Below, piece after piece: positions 7,026-9,940 of a DNA stretch of 9,940 nt. Under the pieces are notes generated by a model that worked only from the letters and a program-made list of their open reading frames with translations, did no database searches and was not told where the DNA came from. Location of the stretch: the NCBI GenBank assembly GCA_947175805.1, contig CAMWOF010000066.1, positions 1 to 9,940 of the forward strand, in the 5' to 3' direction. The position numbers and the translations under genes were made by a program. The DNA is from an uncultured Clostridiaceae bacterium. GTDB lineage: Bacteria; Bacillota; Clostridia; Lachnospirales; Lachnospiraceae. Numbering within the stretch: the first letter of the stretch is position 1; each line of letters starts with the position of its first letter.

Positions 7026-9029
7026 TTATATAACGTCATCCTCCCAAACAGCAGTCAAAAAGAATTTCGTATTTTTTAATGTTTTCCATTTTGGAATAGT
7101 AAACTCCTCATCAAATAAACACAATTGAAAAGAAGTATCCGGTTTCACATCCCCATACATATGATAGCATCCGTCCGTACACAGCCACAATTTTTTCTTG
7201 TCAACATGAACGCCCAAATTCCATCCTACAAAATGCTTCCCCGGTATTTGAAAGGCATTTGGCAAGACCTTCTGAGTCCCATCATTTTTCCACACGGTTG
7301 CATCATGAAACTCTATTGTGCCGCTTTTATTTTCTTTTATATTGCCTTTCACCTTATGTTCTTTTATCATATCCGAATATGTTTCGCTTGCACCGGGCAG
7401 CCCACTAGAATAATACACACGAAATGGATGTGTACCAAACTTGTTTACCGCTATGCTAAGTTTCGCAGGCGTAATAAAATCCACACAAAGCGTATCTACG
7501 CCGGAATCCAGCAGTTTTCTAGCCACAGAAGTGTTTTGTGTGACTGTAAAACATAAGATATAAAGACCTGATGCCTTCAGCGCTTTCACATACTTTTGTT
7601 TTGCTAAATTCATACGCATTGCCACAGCACATATCCCATTATCCAGGCATTTATCCATGAAAGCACCCAGCTTATCCATCTGTTTTCCGCATATCATCTG
7701 ATAACACTGGAAAGGATAAATAGAATCTATATCATTTTTCATATCCGGGGAATGTACCTGAACCAAAAGCCGGTCAAGCACAGTCTTATCATATTCAAAA
7801 ACCCTTAACAATTCTCTTATTGTATTTTTAATCGTTTCGCCTTTATAATTATACAAATCTAATTCCATGCAGATTTGAGGATGGACTTTCATAATAGCAT
7901 AAAGTTCCGCCGCATCCATCAATTTATGTCCATTAAAATCCCTGCTCATCATCTCATCATATGTGAGCTTGCTAATCTCCGGCGGAGCAAACCACCCATG
8001 GTATAGCACAAGCCTGCCATCACAAGTCTGAAAGACGTCCGTCTCAAAATACCGGTAACCTGCCTTCAATGAATGTAAAAACGCCTCCTTGCTGTTACAG
8101 TGTGACTCTCCTTCAAAGCCTCCCAGGCCGTGAGCCATCAGGCGGTTTGTAAACATCTGGTATCCGCACCCTATCATCCCGCTTGCATCCTCTGCATCCT
8201 TTGCCCTCCAATGTGAGCCCAAAAGATTCGTAAACATCCGGTATTCGCGCCCCCGCATCCCACTTCCGTCTTTTGCCCTCCACTGTGCATCCAAAACAAT
8301 CTGAGCAGTATTTCCCTCAAACAGAGAATATATATCTGCTCCCGAAGGAAACAAGCGTTTTTCTGTCATTTTGTCGGAAGCCTTCTGCCAGTTATCCTCC
8401 ACCGTATACCAATACCATCCATCTTCCCTTCTTTTTCTGGCATAAAAACCAATAAATCTGGCTGCGGGATGATGATAATGGTTCTCAATTCTGGCGGACT
8501 GACCTGTGACGTATTGAAGTGCCGACAATTGATAAGTACCGGACTCATAATGCAAAACTTCTCCATTTATTTTATCCCTTGCAAAATAGTCACTGTAGCT
8601 TTCCTGCGTAGCGCCATTTGCACAGTAACAAATAGAGCGGGACTGTACAGTTCTTTTTGTCTCCGCATATTTTTCCCAAGTTGCAACAAACACAAGTTCA
8701 TCAAACTTTAGAAATTTGTCCCCTCCCAAAATACAATGTCCATCTTTGAGAACATACTTATCGTTGTCTACAACATTTTCCTGCCATTTGCATTTTTTGT
8801 CCAACCAAAACACTTTTCCATCTTCACGCCGCAGGGCATAAAAACCCGTAAACCTTGCATACGGATTGTAAAAATCATTTCTCAGCTTATACCAATTTTT
8901 AGAAGGAAGGGTAATATGCACCTCAAAACCTGAGTTTCCTGTGATTACCTCCATTTTAGAATTGCGGGGCAGGCTCGACTGATATGACTGAGACAATGCG
9001 CCATTAGATACATATATAATTTTCTTCAT
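7026..9029 (-). CDS. GDPD/PLC-like TIM-barrel protein flanked by repeated beta modules
   Basis: A 667-residue protein counted from ATG 9029. Residues about 296-523 are a glycerophosphodiester phosphodiesterase-like barrel: AHGLGG (His300), NSKEAF, FETD (Glu329, Asp331), DGRLVLYHGW (His344), MELD (Glu389), and a C-terminal GVDTLCVDFITP resembling the family's last strand. HxxGG in place of HRG occurs in a known GDPD subgroup; HGW instead of HDW is unusual. The barrel sits between three related modules: A (5-118), B (131-250) and C (537-662). Each has a YxxxG..SY-type start, a middle RF-GFY / HFVGW motif and an end such as FVATW, LDAQW or LTAVW, like InlB-type B repeats. No signal peptide or membrane segment is visible. 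AGGAG at 9040-9044 supports a start near 9029-9035; a longer frame to 9098 would translate the terminator hairpin. Predicted to cleave phosphodiesters of lipid or wall-polymer head groups; the substrate is unknown. Confidence 0.82.
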   Translation of the reverse strand: MKKIIYVSNGALSQSYQSSLPRNSKMEVITGNSGFEVHITLPSKNWYKLRNDFYNPYARFTGFYALRREDGKVFWLDKKCKWQENVVDNDKYVLKDGHCILGGDKFLKFDELVFVATWEKYAETKRTVQSRSICYCANGATQESYSDYFARDKINGEVLHYESGTYQLSALQYVTGQSARIENHYHHPAARFIGFYARKRREDGWYWYTVEDNWQKASDKMTEKRLFPSGADIYSLFEGNTAQIVLDAQWRAKDGSGMRGREYRMFTNLLGSHWRAKDAEDASGMIGCGYQMFTNRLMAHGLGGFEGESHCNSKEAFLHSLKAGYRYFETDVFQTCDGRLVLYHGWFAPPEISKLTYDEMMSRDFNGHKLMDAAELYAIMKVHPQICMELDLYNYKGETIKNTIRELLRVFEYDKTVLDRLLVQVHSPDMKNDIDSIYPFQCYQMICGKQMDKLGAFMDKCLDNGICAVAMRMNLAKQKYVKALKASGLYILCFTVTQNTSVARKLLDSGVDTLCVDFITPAKLSIAVNKFGTHPFRVYYSSGLPGASETYSDMIKEHKVKGNIKENKSGTIEFHDATVWKNDGTQKVLPNAFQIPGKHFVGWNLGVHVDKKKLWLCTDGCYHMYGDVKPDTSFQLCLFDEEFTIPKWKTLKNTKFFLTAVWEDDVI
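8130..8282 (-). repeat. Tandem in-frame duplication before the first GDPD catalytic motif
   Basis: Two adjacent copies, 8211-8282 (24 codons) and 8130-8210 (27 codons), encode WRAKD..GSGMRGREYRMFTNLLGSH and WRAKD..ASGMIGCGYQMFTNRLMAH. The difference in length is a three-codon insert (AED). The second copy ends exactly at the catalytic His of AHGLGG; the first ends in GSH followed by Trp and lacks the GG. The copies have diverged but keep frame and order. Confidence 0.85.
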
Positions 9030-9039
9030 CAACATCATT

Positions 9040-9044
9040 CTCCT
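9040..9044 (-). promoter_or_regulatory. Ribosome binding site that decides the GDPD-like start
   Basis: AGGAG is followed by AATGATGTTGATG, so starts at 9038, 9035, 9032 (TTG) and 9029 are all in frame, with spacings of 1, 4, 7 and 10 bases. I use 9029 (MKKIIYVSNG), where the first beta module begins. The choice changes the protein by three residues at most. Confidence 0.7.
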
Positions 9045-9056
9045 AAGCATTTTCCT

Positions 9057-9090
9057 AAAAAGGCTGAAAGCCTTTCCAGCTTTCAGCCTT
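9057..9090 (-). terminator. Strong intrinsic terminator after the right-edge beta-helix gene
   Basis: On the minus strand GGCTGAAAGC (9079-9088) and GCTTTCAGCC (9062-9071) form a perfect 10-bp stem with a 7-base loop, extended by A-T pairs. The tract TTTTT (9057-9061) follows directly. It begins 27 bases past the stop at 9118 and is the best terminator in the window. Its U-tract ends only 12 bases before the AGGAG of the GDPD-like gene, so it may also act as an attenuator for that gene. Confidence 0.88.
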
Positions 9091-9117
9091 CTATTCATTC
9101 TTTACACTACCCAGCGC

Positions 9118-9940
9118 CTATCTATAGTAAACCTCATTGGAACATTCATTATCTTCTGCTTTACATTCGCCTATCTGGCTTTCTGTTATTTTAATGCTCC
9201 TGTCCTGGCTTACAATCTTATTGCCGGTTATTTTCCCGGTCACAGTACCTTGATAAATCAAAATTCCTTCTTCCTTCGTGGTTAAAATATTAGAATCAAT
9301 ATTACCGGAAACCTTTGAACGCTCTGTAATTTTAATTCCCTTCAGATAGACATTATCAAATGTATTTCCGCTTATGCTGCCTTTAATAACTGCACCACTG
9401 CCCATTAATAGTCCGCAGCCGGCAGTAACTTTGTGAACAGTATTAGAGCTGATGTTTCCGCCTACTGTTGACTTATTCGTCAATTTAATCGCATGCGATT
9501 CTGTAGAACCAAGCTCATTGTCCTGAATATTTCCTGTCACCGTTGCATTATCCATCAGCACAGCAGATGCACAAACCAATGCATCTCCGGTTGAAACCAA
9601 TGTATTTTCAATAATATTTCCAACAGTAGCAGAACCCGTAATCTTAAATACACTGTTAGAATATCCTACGGCATTTGCGGATGTATTCTGAATCGTATTT
9701 TTTTCTATTGTTCCTATTGTGCCCTTTTCATATGCTGTAATTGCAGACTCCGTACCACCGTTAGAGGAAATCGTATTACCCGAAACGGTTGTCACCTTGG
9801 AACTGTTCCCCACAATGATGCCATGTTCTGTACAATTGGAAATGTCGTTGGCGGTAATTGTGTCAACCGTACTCTTATTATAAATATTGATGCCTTTTCC
9901 CTTACAGCCCTTTATTGTATTTGCATCAATTGTATTAACC
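9118..9940 (-). CDS. Partial right-handed beta-helix repeat protein (C-terminal part; start outside window)
   Basis: The frame is open from the right edge to TAG at 9118, giving 273 codons. A GTG at 9813 is internal, because the same repeat pattern continues upstream of it (NTIDANTIKGC, VDTITANDIS). Some ten coils of about 23-31 residues can be read, each built on V-x-G-N-I-x-x-N-T/E followed by a short turn and a hydrophobic strand such as HGIIVGN, HAIKLTNKST or KGIKITERSK. The stacked Asn positions (GNI..N) are typical asparagine-ladder beta-helices of the pectate-lyase-like fold. There is no LPXTG, membrane anchor or cell-wall domain at the C-terminus, which ends SNEVYYR. It could be a polysaccharide lyase/epimerase-type enzyme or a structural adhesin; no catalytic residues can be assigned. 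It precedes the GDPD-like gene but is separated from it by the terminator. Confidence 0.85.
   Translation of the reverse strand, partial: VNTIDANTIKGCKGKGINIYNKSTVDTITANDISNCTEHGIIVGNSSKVTTVSGNTISSNGGTESAITAYEKGTIGTIEKNTIQNTSANAVGYSNSVFKITGSATVGNIIENTLVSTGDALVCASAVLMDNATVTGNIQDNELGSTESHAIKLTNKSTVGGNISSNTVHKVTAGCGLLMGSGAVIKGSISGNTFDNVYLKGIKITERSKVSGNIDSNILTTKEEGILIYQGTVTGKITGNKIVSQDRSIKITESQIGECKAEDNECSNEVYYR

Noticed and set aside
9030..9098. Longer GDPD-like start at 9098 (23 extra residues)
   Set aside because: The extension encodes the terminator stem, has no ribosome binding site and is basic without a hydrophobic core, while AGGAG sits just before 9029-9035.

Overview
The window looks like low-to-moderate-GC Firmicute chromosome, most likely a gut Lachnospiraceae-type Clostridium relative. 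This rests on the AT-rich spacers, strong AGGAG-type ribosome binding sites, a long beta-helix lipoprotein of a kind I associate with that group, and a sigma-factor/ABC-exporter cassette common there. No gene is species-diagnostic. Every supported gene lies on the minus strand, so transcription runs from high to low coordinates. I saw no rRNA, tRNA, CRISPR array, transposase or integrase.

Right part (about 7000-9940), in transcription order. The C-terminal 273 residues of a right-handed beta-helix protein (5' end outside the window) are followed by a textbook intrinsic terminator. Just beyond it lies a 667-residue protein with a GDPD/PLC-like TIM barrel. That barrel is enclosed by three copies of a surface-type beta module, and a small tandem duplication sits directly before its first catalytic motif. 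Next comes a 606-residue lipoprotein with a split N-terminal beta domain and a beta-helix, closed by a 12-bp-stem hairpin. The three genes may form a cell-surface, glycopolymer-related patch; this is inference from fold and position.

Left part (about 300-4940) is one compact operon. An ECF-type sigma factor is followed without a gap by a six-helix membrane protein with a cytoplasmic N-terminus. After a one-base gap comes an ABC ATPase, then two dissimilar ABC-2-type permeases, each with a large extracytoplasmic loop after its first helix. Stop and start codons abut, and ribosome binding sites lie inside the preceding genes, so expression is probably coupled. The likely system is a sigma-controlled exporter or envelope-stress/antimicrobial-peptide detoxification unit. 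The sigma partner (anti-sigma) is not obvious, and the small membrane protein is the best positional candidate.

Left edge (1-311). A hairpin with a U-tract, built from nearly identical direct and inverted repeats, ends the operon. The first 48 codons of another membrane protein then run off the window.

Most unusual items: the module-GDPD-module protein with its duplicated pre-catalytic segment and no visible export signal; the terminator squeezed against its ribosome binding site; the sigma/membrane-protein pair; and the repeat cluster at 213-266.
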